Source: Siderastrea siderea
Taxonomy: Eukaryota > Cnidaria > Anthozoa > Scleractinia > Rhizangiidae
DNA length: 64,000 bases
Direction: 5' to 3'
Assembly: GCA_964030785.1 (NCBI GenBank)
Contig: OZ034975.1
Location: forward strand, 21,223,142-21,287,141
Shown: positions 22,217 to 34,097 of the stretch, in pieces
Layout: each line of letters begins with the position of its first letter
How positions within the stretch are numbered: the stretch's first letter is position 1
Translations under genes and position numbers: made by a program
The notes under the pieces: model-generated
Seen by the model: the letters and a program-made list of their open reading frames with translations, nothing else
Databases searched by the model: none
Told to the model about the DNA's origin: nothing

Positions 22217-24760
22217 AGATTAGATTATCGGTTAATCTCGGATAAACTACATGATTTAGTGTCTAATGTGGATATCTTACCCTCAGTTAAATCGGACCAC
22301 TCTGTAATATTTCTAGAACTCGAAGAAATCAAGGAAAATAGTAGAGGTCCTGGCTATTGGAAATTGAATACCGCGTTACTTGCGAACAAAGAATATAAAA
22401 ACATGATAAATGATAAATTGCCGAGTTGGCTTGAAGAAGCCAAGGATCTATAAGACTATATAGATCGATCTGGGACTGGATCAAATTTAATATAAGAACT
22501 GATTCTATGATTTTTTCAAAGCGATTATCTAAAATTCGACAGAAACGCGAAGAAGAATTAACCTGCAAATATAAAGAATCATTAGCCGCCTTTCAAGATA
22601 ATACGCGAACAACAATGGAAAGCTGTAGAAACGAACTTGAATCTATGTATGATAAAAAAGTTGAAGGTATTATTATTCGGACAAGGGCACGAGGGCATGA
22701 ACACGAAGAAAAGAATGGTGAATATTTTTTAAATTTGGAAAAACGTAATCACATTAAAAAACACATTCGAAAATTGCACATTAGTGGAGTCATCTCTACT
22801 GATCCTCTCTCGATAATAAACTCACAGAAACAATTTTACACCAAGTTGTATAGCAGTTGCAAAACAAAGTTGGACACTCCAGAGGCGACAGCCTTTTTTG
22901 AAAATCCAAATCTACCAAAGCTCTCGAGGAATGTTATGTTTAAATGTCTAGAAACTTTCGGCTTTGGTCACAGTCTCATAAGGTGGGTTGAAACATTTTA
23001 TAGTAATATATTCAGTTGTATAATAAACAACGGAACTTTCTCAGCAAATTTTGAGTTAGGGAGAGGTGTCAGGCAAGGAGACCCTCTATCGCCATATCTA
23101 TTTGTAATCGCAATTGAGTTTTTAGCTGCTGCAATTCGAACTAGTACCGATATTTAAGGGATCAAATTAGAATCAGAGGAATGGAAAATTGTTCAATATG
23201 CAGATGGCCTTACTGCTTTTTATCTGATTTACACTCCGTACGAAGCCTCTTTATTTTACTTGACCGATTTGAAGAACTATCGGGATTAAAAGTTAATTAA
23301 ATATACCAAAACAGTAGCAATGTGGATTGGTTCGTGTCGTGACAATACCGAAACACCTCTATCTTTAAAATGGTGCAAAACTGTAAAAGCCCTTGGTGTG
23401 CACTTGAGTTATAACAGCGAAGAGTCGCTCCAAAAGAACTTTACGATCAGATTTCCGATATTAAAAAACAAATACATCTTTGGAGTTGGAGAGGTCTTTC
23501 TCTATTGGGCAAGGTACCCATTATTAAAAGTCTTCTTCTCCCCAAATTGATATACATATTTTCTATCCTCCCACCCCCTCGGAATTTGTTGCGCTGATAC
23601 AAACAATAATTTATAAATTCTTGTAGAAAGGGCCTGATAAAATAACAAGAAAAGCCGCAATAGTTTCGACAATGGCGGGTTAAACCTTACTGATCTGGAG
23701 ACTTCAATTAAGTCTCTAAGATTATCGTGGATTTCGAAAATTCTCAATTCTGAATCACTTCCATGGAAAAGCTACCTTACATATCTGCTCAAACCCTTCG
23801 GTGGATTTTTCTTTTTTCATTGCAACTATAACATTAATGATTATAATATCAAGTCGATTTTTTATTCAGAAATGCTGTAGTGGTGGTCTGAATTCTGCTC
23901 AAAATTTGCAGCGGAAACTACATCTTTTGACTCGATAATTTGGAATAACTGCAATATAAGGATAGACGGCAAACGGATCTATTATCAGAATTATGTGAAT
24001 GTCAGTGATTTGATGTTTGCTCTGAATAATATTGATTCCTTTAACCCAGCGAAAGGCATGGGATTAAAAGATACAAATTACCTTACCTGGACTGCAATTC
24101 GATGTTCTGTACCAAAGTATTTAAAGAATCTAACGGTCGATAGAAACGTCTTAAGAACACTGGAATTTAAATGTGGCGACAAAAGCTTTGATCCTACCTC
24201 GAGCAAGAGTAGAAACTTTTACGCCCTTCTCATTCAAGACAAAGCCAAACATTCTAGAGGTTTCGGCAAACTAATGTCAAACTTTAGCCTTAGTGAGGAA
24301 GAGACTTGCAAAGCATTTATATTAACAAAATCAGTTGCTGAAGAAACGTTTGCACAGTGTTTTCAGTTCAAGATTTTAAATGACATTTTGTTTTTAAACA
24401 CCAGATTAGCAAACATCGGGAAGATCCCTAGTGACCTATGTACGTTCTGTCAATCCTCTCAAGAAACATTAGAACATTTCTTTTACCAATGTCCTTATTC
24501 AACAGAATTTTGGTCTTCATTCGAAAACTTTTGGTTAACTATTACAAAAGAGCAAATAAAACTTGATTATAAAAACGTTATATTAGGAATATTAGATGAG
24601 AAATCTAGTCTGCTCAATTACTTTATTATTTTAGGTAAACGTTATCTGTGGAATTGTCGTAAGAATAATCAAAACCCTCTTTTTTTTGCCATTTGAAGAT
24701 ATAGTCAAGAGAAAATACGAGACTGAAAAGCTTATAGCCTCTCAAAACAACTTGACCTTA
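22217..24760 (+). pseudogene. ORF2 remnant of L1-like copy B
   Basis: Starts RLDYRLISDKLHDLV and ILPSVKSDHSVIFLE (endonuclease SDH motif intact), then the linker. After LPKLS about 200 codons including RT motif A are missing. It resumes FGHSLIRWVETFYSNIFSC and motif B GVRQGDPLSPYLF. The catalytic box is YADG, so the second Asp is lost. Several stops and shifts follow. The last open frame (23995-24696) ends in the C-x2-C...H...C motif (LCTFCQSSQETLEHFFYQCP). Dead. Confidence 0.85.
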
Positions 24761-24808
24761 AAAGAATTTTAGTAATCAAGTAATCAAATAGTAATCAAGC
24801 TTTTTCTA

Positions 24809-25461
24809 TTAAGGACGTTCGCGCGAGAAACTTCTACAATACAGATTTTTTTCATACTATGGCTACAGTCAGATAATGAGTTACCTATGTCAGAAATGCA
24901 AAAAAATTGAGGGGTCACCAAATTCATTTTCAAAATAAAGCGCGTGGAAAACCACCCCAATTTTGACAAATCGGCCCTCGCAACTCGACATGGCCTCAAT
25001 GCTTGTTAGTTTAAAAATATTAAAAATTATTCACTGTAGACCCACTTTCTTAGCCAAACTTTATTTAAGTGAGTATGTCAAGTAAACAATGTGAGCTGGT
25101 GTCGTCCTTTTAGTTAAACTTATCCTCTAAGATGGACTTTTGCGAACACCGTGCAGCTACAATAATAGCATAATTCGATGATTCGAGGGCAGAAAAGTTG
25201 AAAAAAATCAAACTTCCACAATACAGATTTCTTTAATTTTTCTCACAATGTAGATAATTGACAGACAAAGTGATTTATCAAAAGAAAATATGGGGTCACC
25301 GAACATTTAAGAGAGTTAAACTCGTGCATAGATACTAAGGTGCCTACTAGCGCTATATATCTCCACATTTCTTCAACAGCGCGCGCGCTCAATGCATGAC
25401 GTGGCAGTGAATTGCGTGCGCAGTAAGGATGCGCAGAAACAATTAGCGCGAACGTCCTTAA
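24809..25461. mobile_element. TTAA MITE with 12-bp perfect TIRs
   Basis: TTAA at both ends (24809-24812, 25458-25461) and TIRs 'ggacgttcgcgc' and 'gcgcgaacgtcc'. Inside, 'acaatacagattt' and 'ggggtcacc' each occur twice about 340 bp apart, so the MITE itself contains a partial internal duplication. No coding sequence. It lies in the 3' UTR of LINE copy B. Confidence 0.82.
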
Positions 25462-25844
25462 GGACTAAGTGCTGTCTGTAAGCTAACTCCTCGTGAATAT
25501 TAATATAGAAAGTAATTGTGTAAAGTAGTGGAAGTTTCTCATGACAAGTAGTGTAACTATAATGTCTATAAGGTGATTAGAAAATTATATTGCAATTAGA
25601 GTATATTGTAAGTCTTTCAAGCATTAGCGTAAGTAGAATATCATATTGTAATTTGTATGGGTAATAATTATTACATAATTTTAGAGTGATTAGAGTACCA
25701 TACTGTATGTAGAATATAATATTGTAAATCGTCTAAGTATTGTATTGGCATTAGTGTAGGCAGAGTCTCGTTAGTTGTGTAAGTGTTGTAATTCTTGTAT
25801 TGTAGAGTGGTGTAATGTTTGCCATAAAAAAAGAGCTCATTACA

Positions 25845-26845
25845 CGACATAAGCTAAGGGAATTTAAAATCTCTCCGTTAGACGTATTTAAACTTTGTTG
25901 TGTAATTGATGTCCTTCCTGCAGAGTGGCGTAGATTTCTAAGAACGTACAATTATAGTGATATCGAGCCCTTCAACTTACAAAATCAAACCCAGTTACAG
26001 TTAAAGGGGCAAAAGGTTTTTTAAATTTCTAAAGCTGTTTCGAAGACTATTCACAAGGAACTCCGAAATAGAATCATTACTCCACCTACAGCTCAACTTA
26101 AATACAACGCTTTGTTCAAAAATGATGATGAATTGAATTGGAAGAAAATATATCGCTTACCACATCGTGTTGCTTTGGACACAAAGTCGCGGGAATTTCA
26201 ATTTAAACTTCTCAACAGATGTCTTGCAACAAATGTCCTCCTAAGCAAAGTTGGACTAACATCATCTCCAGCCTGCTCCTTTTGCTGGTAGGCAGACGAA
26301 TCTCTCGAAAATATTTTTTCAACTTGCCACTATACCGAGAAGTTTTGGGGAGAAGTTATAAAATGGATGGGCCGCAGAATATTCAAATTAAATCCTTTTC
26401 TCTTAAAGATATAATGTTAGGCATAACCGACGAAGAGGATTTGTTTATCAACCACAATTTGTTAATTGCAAAGAAACATATATATTGGTGTAGATGTATT
26501 AACTAAAGGCTTATTACATTTAAGGCTCAAGTAAAGAAAATTTACCAACTTGAAACCAGTATTGCTAAATCTAGTAATAAATGGCCAATCCCTGCAAAAA
26601 AATGGGGCAAATATACTGAGGTGTTAAAATCGTATAAAACTGTCCTGTACTGCGCATAATACAAGTTATAAGTTATATATTTCTTCATTTTGAAAGTTGT
26701 AATTTAGAATACGAACCAGGTAAAGGGTTCTCCTGTACTTGCAATATGCGTGTAGTCTTTTGTACGTGTATGTAAATAATAGTGTGTATTGTAAGATGTA
26801 AGAAACTACTAATATTAAATAAAAATATCAAAAATACAAAAACAA
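25845..26845 (+). pseudogene. C-terminal part and 3' UTR of L1-like copy A
   Basis: Continues the copy A frame as FKISPLDVFKLCCVIDVLPA. After a shift near 26010 it reads YRLPHRVALDTKSREFQFKL, then SPACSFCW-stop and CHYTEKFWG: the Cys/His motif near the C-terminus of this LINE group, with TAG next to the Trp. An AT-rich 3' UTR of about 190 bp ends in an A-rich tail. Confidence 0.75.
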
Positions 26846-26984
26846 ATCAGAGAGAGTCAAAGACCGCTACAGTAAGAAATACCAAGGCCTAGAAAAGGAA
26901 GTAAAGATGGCGAAGACCGAAAGAACGACTACATTGAAAACCCCATTGGGAAAGCCAAAGAGGCTACGGCACAGCAAGACTTAA
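26846..26984 (+). pseudogene. Array LINE L3, linker after the L1-like insertion
   Basis: Resumes with the duplicated 'atcagagag' and the family strings 'gtcaaagaccgctaca' and 'accaaggcctagaaaagg'. It is cut again at TTAA by the palindrome 26985-28584. Confidence 0.8.
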
Positions 26985-28584
26985 CGTGTTTCGATATAGT
27001 TTTTTTGGGACCTTACCTCACTTTTTGAATCGGCTCTTAGACAGTCTTTATCTTGTTGGATCAACGTGAAATTTGCAGTACTTTTTGGTTTTGGATTGAA
27101 CTTTAGCGCGGTTTACATTCTGTGAAAATCGATATTTCCATGACAACGATAAACAAAACACCTCGAAAACACTAAAATTGAAATTTTTCGCGATCCAGAC
27201 TTCGCTTTGAAAAGCAAACACCAACATCTTAAACTGTGGTGTATGGCAAACAAAATATACAAGAACAAAAAAATCTGTATGTTTGTTTCGAAGTAAATCG
27301 CAAAAACATTTTCAACCTTAGTTTTTGCATAGCAATAGTAAATGCACCGAAAAATAATCAATGCTTTGATGAAATTGCTCGAAAATACTTTCAAAATGTG
27401 TCTTTTACTTACTATTTTACGCCTAGAAAGTTTTGTTGGAACTAGTGTTCGCGATCTCGAGAACGAATTGTTTTTCTAAGATCATTCGTGTAATAATTTT
27501 GTGGTAATTTTTGAATTTGAGCGCTTTTGCGAAAATCTTAAGAACGGCTCGATGGATTTAAAACATTAAACACGCGTGCTTGACGATGTGACCAATTTTA
27601 GTATCGAGTCTTATTAACATTGATTTACTAGAACACTTTTAGATTTAACGCTAAAAAGGATGTATGAACCGACGGAAAAGGTTGCGTTACAAATTCACAG
27701 TTGGCAAGTAAATGCTAATATATTCAAAGTAATGCGTAATTCATGGCTTCGTGATTTTTATCTGGTTTCTTTGTTCTTTGTTGCACTGTAGATTACAACG
27801 AAAAGTAAAAATCACGGAGGAATGCTTTGCGCATTACTTTGAATATATTAGCATTTATTTGCCAAATGTGAATATGTAACGCAAGCTTTTCCGTCGGTTC
27901 ATACGTCCTCTTTAACGTTAAATATAAAAGTGTTGCAGTGAATCAATGTTAATAAGACTCGACACTAAAATTGGACACATCGTCAAGCACGCGCGTTTAA
28001 GGTTTAAAAAAATCCATCGAGCCGTTCTTAAGATTTTCGCAAAAACGCTCAAATTCAAAAATTACCACAAAATTATTACGCGAATAATCTTAGAAAAACA
28101 ATTCGTTCTCGAGATCGCGAACACCAGTTTCAACAAAACTTTCTAGGCGTAAAATAGTAAGTAAACGACACATTTAAAAAGCATTTTCGAGCCATTTCAT
28201 CAAAGCATTGATTATTTTTCTGTGCATTTACTATTACTATGCAAAAACTAAGGTTGAAAATGTTTTTGCGATTTACTTCAAAACAAACATACAGAATTTT
28301 TTGTTCTTGCATATTTTGTGTGCCATACACCACAGTTTAAGATGTTGGTATTTGCTTTTTAAAGTGAAATCTGGATCGCAGAAAGTTTCAATTTTAGTGT
28401 TTTCGAGGTTTTTTGTTTATCGTTGTCATGAAAATATCGATTTTCACAAAAAGTAAACCACGCTAAAGTTCAATCCAAAAGCAACAAGTATTGCAAATTT
28501 CACTTTGATCTGACAAGGAAAGGACTGTCTAAGAGCCGATTCAAAAAGTTAGGTATGGTCCCAAACAAACTGTATCGAAACACC
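26985..28584. mobile_element. 1.6-kb near-perfect palindrome flanked by TTAA
   Basis: Both ends read '(c/g)gtgtttcgata(t/c)agttt' inward and TTAA lies outside each (26981-26984, 28585-28588). The arms (about 775 bp each) match along nearly their whole length around a loop of about 50 bp near 27785. The same short open frame, KNIFNLSFCI-IVNA, appears in both arms in opposite orientation simply because of the palindrome. No transposase is visible, so this is a non-autonomous foldback. The array LINE continues across it. Confidence 0.85.
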
Positions 28585-28588
28585 TTAA

Positions 28589-29195
28589 AGACGATCTAAA
28601 CCATGCCCAAAGACAATCGCAAACGGGTGCATACATTACTGGGAATTGGTCCAATGAGAAGGGCAGAGTTTTATTCTGCATAGAAGACAACTTGGATGAT
28701 GGCAAGAGCATTTCCACAGTATCTTCACTCGACCAGACCCCAAAAAAACAGCACCAATCCGTGGAGACACACATTACATCGACATAAACACTGATCGGCT
28801 GTCAGATCAAGAAATCAATAACGCCATCAGCAAGATGAAGAATGGTAAAGCGCCTGGAACAGACGGCATCAGTGCTGATCTGCTACAGGCGGAAAAATCT
28901 CTGACACTCACCACCCTTTCGAATTTTTTCTGCGAACTGGGTATCCGAGAACATGCTTGAAGATTGGAACACTGGTCTGATCGTTAGGCTTAAGAAACAG
29001 GGAGATCCGTCGCCATGCATTAAACTCCACCTGGGAAAAGAGCAAGAGGAAGACCGAGAGAAACCTGGCGACGGAGTGTAGAAGAAAAGATGCGGCGGAA
29101 CGGAATCAGCTGATGAGAGCTGAGGAAGAAAGCAAATGACAGGCAACAGTGCCGGGATCCAGTCATGGCCTTAAGTTCCCAATGGCACAAAGAGG
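28589..29195 (+). pseudogene. Array LINE L3, RT N-part joined to C-terminal tail
   Basis: Linker and RT start (ISKMKNGKAPGTDGISADLL, LTLTTLSNFFCELGIREHA after a shift). At about 28990 the copy jumps from 'aagaaacagggagatc' to the C-terminal tail ('gtcgccatgcatt', 'gggaaaagagcaagagg'), deleting the RT palm and thumb. It then ends in the standard way before satellite S4. Confidence 0.83.
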
Positions 29196-30365
29196 ATTGA
29201 ATGAGTACCTTCACAAATAACTTTTTTACATTCTCTTCTATTACTATAGCACGTTTTAGCCTTGTACAACCAATACGGAATTTTGTCCATTATGAATTAC
29301 TTGAAAAGTCGATTTTTCAAAATTTGCGCAAGACAGCTTTAATCTCTTATTTCGTAATAATAATTTCGATGTCTGCATCACATTTCGCAAGTTTAAGCCT
29401 AGTACGATGCATAAGAAATTTGGGTCATTATAAGACAGGGAAAAACTCAAGTTTTCAAAATATTCCCGAGGCAGCTCAAACGACTTCTTTTATAATGACT
29501 TGGATTATGGAGGTGTTAACCTTGTACGACGCATAACCAGTTTTGTCCATTAAAACTCACTGGAAAAGTCAATTTCTCAAAATTTCCGGGAACAGCTCCA
29601 ATCACTGGTTTTTTTAAAATATGTCCATGTCTCTAGCACATTTATTACCGTTGTAGGGCGCATAACGAATTCCCTGCAAAGCTCGAACCACTGCAAAGCT
29701 CGATTTCTCGAAATTTCCCCGGAACAGGTCAAATCGCCTTTTTTAATGATGATTTCGTTGTCTGTACCACATTCTGGAAGTTTCAACACACCACACAGTT
29801 CTAGTATAAGATAATCAAACAGGAACAAACTTTGTCACTCGTAAGTGACCAGAAAACACGATTTTTGAAAAGATCTCCAGAACAGGTCAAATCACTTTTA
29901 CTATGGTAAATGCATTGTCTATGGCACATTCTGCAATTTTTAGCTTTGTACCACGTATGACGAATATTGCCATTATGAGTAACTCAAAAACTCACGTTTT
30001 TAAAAGTTACCTGAAACAGCTCAAACTTTCTGCTTTATGATGATTTGGATGTTTGTAGCACGTTCTGTGAGTTTTGACGTTGTTCGATGCATAGGGAGTT
30101 TTATCTATAATACCTCACTGATAAGCTAGCTTTTTGAATAGTTTCGTGAAACAAATTCTATCTCTCGATGTCTTTACCACATTTTGCAGATTCTAGCTTT
30201 GTATGATGCATATCCAATTTTGTCCAATATCAGTCGTAGAAAACTCGATCATTGAAAACATGATGATTTTGCTGTCTGTAGCACATTTTTAAGCTTTAGC
30301 ATTGTACGACGCATAAAGGATTTCATCCATAATGGGAAGCTCCAATTTTCAAAAGTTCTTCGTAT
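29196..30365 (+). repeat. Satellite block S4 (about nine units)
   Basis: Complete block, first to last unit in the standard order, ending with 'gaagctccaattttc' and the LINE leader. Compared with S1, S2, S6 and S7 the same unit variants occur at the same places. Confidence 0.88.
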
Positions 30366-33300
30366 CGTCCCAAATTAGGCTACGAAGGTGTCTATACCTT
30401 GTCGTTGGTCTGATAGCTTGCGTGAATTTAAGACCCCTTTGGAGCTATGCCAGCGGGGGCCTTTAGAACCCCGGCAGCTTTAACCAGGCTGGACAGGTCC
30501 AGAGTGAAGGAACAGGGGAAAATAAGCCCCCTGGTCCTCAAGGCTTGGGGTTGGGCGTAGGGGTAAAAACCCTACCGCGTCAAAAATCCAAATGCTACAG
30601 CAACCTACGCCAGAAACCAAAGCTGTGGCAGTCGGAACAACGTAATCCTATCCGAGCAGTTAGATCAACGACAGGTATTGGCTAAACCTAATCGCAGCCG
30701 GTAATCAACATCTTGAGGGTAGAGTTTCTGTCGCCAAAGGAAAAGATCAGAGTAGGCTGCTGGAATGTACGCACCATGCATCAGGCCGGCAAGTTGGCTC
30801 AAGGTGTAATGCAGATAAATGGATACCGGATGGACAATATTGGAATAAGCCAAGTAAGATGGACGGGATCAGGAAAGAGGAAGGAAAACTTGGAAACACG
30901 GTGATGCACTCTGGACGAAAGGTAACCATCATGCAGAAGGCACAGCAATTAGAATGTCAGACAAAGCAGCCAAAGGCATTGGTGGAATGGAAACCACTTA
31001 GTGAAAGACTCGTCATCGCTAGATTCAACTCCAAGTACGCTAAACCCACTGTCGCTACAATTACGCGCTCACAGTAGATGCAGAGGATGCAATTTAAGAT
31101 TCTTTTTATGACCAGTTACTGCAATTCATTAAAGAGGTATTATCGCATGAAGTGCTGTGTGTGATTGAAGGTTTCAATGCTCGCGTTCGGAACGATCGTA
31201 AACGCCGCGCAAGATCACGCGGAAGGACGGGTGTGGTAACATCAACAATGGCCGCAGATTCTTGTACGAGCCAGATAGATGATGATGTCATGTCATCTTA
31301 GCAAGCTTGCCACCAAGCTGCCCAAAAACCAAAACTAAAGACGACAGAGTGAAAGGAATAAATGTTGCTAAACTAAAGAGTCCACAGACAAAGGAAGCAT
31401 TTCAGCTGGAACTCAGAAACCAGTTCCAAGTCCCTGAGGAAGTTTCGGTAGAACCGGAGTTAAGCAGTTCCCACCATAGAGTGATAGGAGTGGGAGACAA
31501 AATCTTGGGTTTCAAAAGACGAAGAAGGAACATGGCACATAGGACAAGATCATAGAAAAACAACAGATTAAGGGAAAGATAAACTCAACATGATCAGAGA
31601 GAGTGGAAGACCGCTACACAAAGAAATACCAAGGCCTGAAAAATTAAGTAAAGATGGCAAAGAGAAAAGCCGAAAAACATTGAAAACGCGGCCGAAAAAG
31701 CAGAAGAGGCTACGGCACAGCAAGATTTAAAGACGCTGTATACATGCCCAAAGATAATCAAAAACGAGTGCATACATTAGTAGAAATACGCCCGTGAAAG
31801 ATGAGAAGGGCAGGGTTTTATTCTGCGTAGAAGACAACTTGGATGATGGCAAGGGCATTTCCACAGTACCTTCACACAACCTGAAGAACCAGAACCAGAA
31901 CCAGAACCTGAGAAATTAGCGCCACTCCGTTCAGCCACACAGCACATCGACATAAACAGTGATCAGTCGTCTATTCATGAAATCAATGATCATCGGCAAG
32001 ATGAATAATGGTATAGCGCCTGGAGCAGACAGCATCAGTGCTGATCTGGTACTGCCAGAAAAATCTATGCCATTCACCATCCTCTCGAAGTTTTTCTGGG
32101 AAATCTGGATATCCGAGAACATGCTTGAAAATTGGAAGACTGCTCTGATCGTGAAGGTTTTGAAAGAGGGAGATCTGTTGGATTCAAGCAAGTGGAGGGG
32201 TTTAACTCCCTTAAATCTCACACGCAAAAAGTTCAGCAAGGTCATTCTAGAGCTCTTTACTGCCACCCTAGACAAGGATATTCGTAAACAGAAAGCTGAC
32301 TTCCGTAAAGGGAGATCAAGCAGTGACCACATCTCTACTCTTAGGCAGATCTTAGAGCAGACGAAAGAATGGAAAAGCAAAGTCTATGCCAACTACATAG
32401 ACTTTGAAAAAGCATTCGACAGTATCTACAGAGAAACGTTATGGCGCATACTGCAACACTATGAAATACCATCGAAGATAGTTAATATTGTCAGGATGCT
32501 GTACTGTGAGAGGCAAGCCCAAGTCATCTAAGGAAACAGGCTCACAGAGCTTTTCATTATCCAAACAGCAGATGCATACTCTCTCCATTTGTATTTCTCT
32601 GTCTGTATCGATTGGGTCATAAAGAGCGCAACAAAACATCAGAGGTATCTAATGGACTCTCTACCAACTGCTCAGTGACCTTGACTTTGCGGACGACATC
32701 TCCCTCCTAGCCCACCCCCACACAGCCACGCAGGCCACGACTTGAGACGTAGTATCCACAGCTTCACTGTTAGGACTCAAGGTCAGCGCGGGGAAACCCA
32801 AACACATGAGAATGGTCGATCGCTGAGATGTACCGATCCTCCCGCATGGAAATGCAGTCGAAGATGGGAACGACTTCACGTACCTAGGCTCCAACATGGC
32901 CACCGATGGAAACATGGAGCCAAAGATCGAAACAAGGCTCTCCAAGGTAGGAAAAACATTTGCACTCCTCAAAAACGTCTGCAAAAGCAAGAAAATCAGC
33001 TTTAAAACCACACTCCGTTTCATGAACAGTAGCATTCTCACCACACAGCTGTATGGGTGCCAGTCATAAAAGTTCTGGAAAGTCATCGGCTGCAAACTCG
33101 CCAAATTCCAAAACCACCGCTTACGCCGAATCTTGAACATATTCTGGCCTAACACCATGCTGAGCTATGCTGGACAACCTCAACAAACAACAACGGTTCT
33201 TAGGTGAAAAAGAGACGGTGGCGCTGGATCAGCCATATCCTGAGGATGAAACCATCTCCTATCCCCAGGGTTGGAAACCATTGGACTCTACTGGGAAAAG

Positions 33301-33460
33301 AGCAGAAGAAGACCAAGAGAAACCTCGCGACGGAGTGCAGAAAAGGAGATGCGGGTGGACGGAATCAGCTGATGAGAGCTGAGGAAGAGAGCAAAAGACA
33401 GGCAGCAGTGCAGGGATTTGGTCACCGCCTTATGTGCCCAATGGCACGAAGAGGATTGAA
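30366..33460 (+). pseudogene. Array LINE L4, most complete body
   Basis: Leader, endonuclease, linker, RT and C-terminal tail are all present. Endonuclease: KIRVGCWNVRTMHQAGK, then ISQVRWTGSG, in which the catalytic Glu is Gln (CAA 30851-30853). RT frame of 190 codons (31959-32531): NNGIAPGADSISADL, FRKGRSSSDHISTLRQILEQ, motif A YIDFEKAFDSIYRE. Motif B is the defective QTADAYSLH variant near 32570. FADDISLLAHPH is intact near 32690. C-part: ISFKTTLRFMNSSILTTQLY, RRILNIFWPNTMLSYAGQ. Broken by many stops and shifts. Confidence 0.88.
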
Positions 33461-34097
33461 TAATTTAGTTCTGTCCCAAATCACTTTTTTACAATCTTTT
33501 CGATCCCTATAGAAAGTTTTAGCCTCGTACAACGCATAAGGAATTTTGTCCATTATGAATCACCTGAAAAGTCGATCTTTCAAAATTTCTGCACGACGGC
33601 TTTAATCACTTCTTTGGTAATAATTTCGATGTTTGCACCATATTTTGCAAGTTTTAGCCTTGTACGACGCATAAGAAATGTTGTTCAGTATAAACCACGG
33701 AAAATCTCGGGTTTTCAAAATATCCACGAGACAGCTGAAACAACATGTTTTATGATGGGTTCTCGATGCGTGTTGCACATCCTTCAAGTTTTAACCCTCT
33801 TCGACGCATAACCAATTTTGTCCATTAAAACTCACTGGAAAAGTCGATTTCCCAAAATTTTCCTGCAACACCTAAGATCACTGGCTTTATAAAACATTTT
33901 TGACGTCTCTATCACATTGCACCATTATTAGCGTTGTAGGGCGCATAACGAAGTCCGTCCATTATGAGACACTGCAAACCTCGATTTCTCGAAATTTGCG
34001 CGGGACAGGTTAAATCGCCTGTTAAAAGATAATTTTGTTGTCTGTACCGCATTCTGGAAGTGTCCACACATCCTGCAGTTCTAATATATGATATTGG
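33461..34097 (+). repeat. Satellite block S5 (short)
   Basis: About five units, then the joint 'tctaatatatgatatt' to the LINE endonuclease, as in S3. The leader and the last satellite units are absent. Confidence 0.85.

Larger units (their letters stand above)
22213..25832 (+). mobile_element. L1/Tx1-like LINE, copy B, nested in copy A
   Basis: Flanked by the 12-bp direct repeat 'gagctcattaca' (22201-22212 and 25833-25844) and ended by a short A run. It is 5'-truncated, beginning in the C-terminal half of the endonuclease. It carries a long 3' UTR with a TTAA MITE inside. It is younger than copy A because it splits copy A's open frame. Confidence 0.87.
19430..26845 (+). mobile_element. L1/Tx1-like LINE, copy A, with nested insertions
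   Basis: Bounded by the 9-bp direct repeat 'atcagagag' (19421-19429 and 26846-26854) and ending in an A-rich tail ('ataaaaatatcaaaaatac'). It contains a 5' region, an ORF1 remnant, the start of ORF2 endonuclease, most of the RT and, after an inserted second LINE (22213-25832), the C-terminal region and 3' UTR. Without that insertion it is about 3.8 kb, shorter than a full element because of internal deletions. The host sequence on both sides is the array LINE linker. Confidence 0.85.

Noticed and set aside
27236..28333. Small open frames of about 70 codons on both strands of the palindrome
   Set aside because: They are the same sequence read in each arm and carry no recognisable domain.
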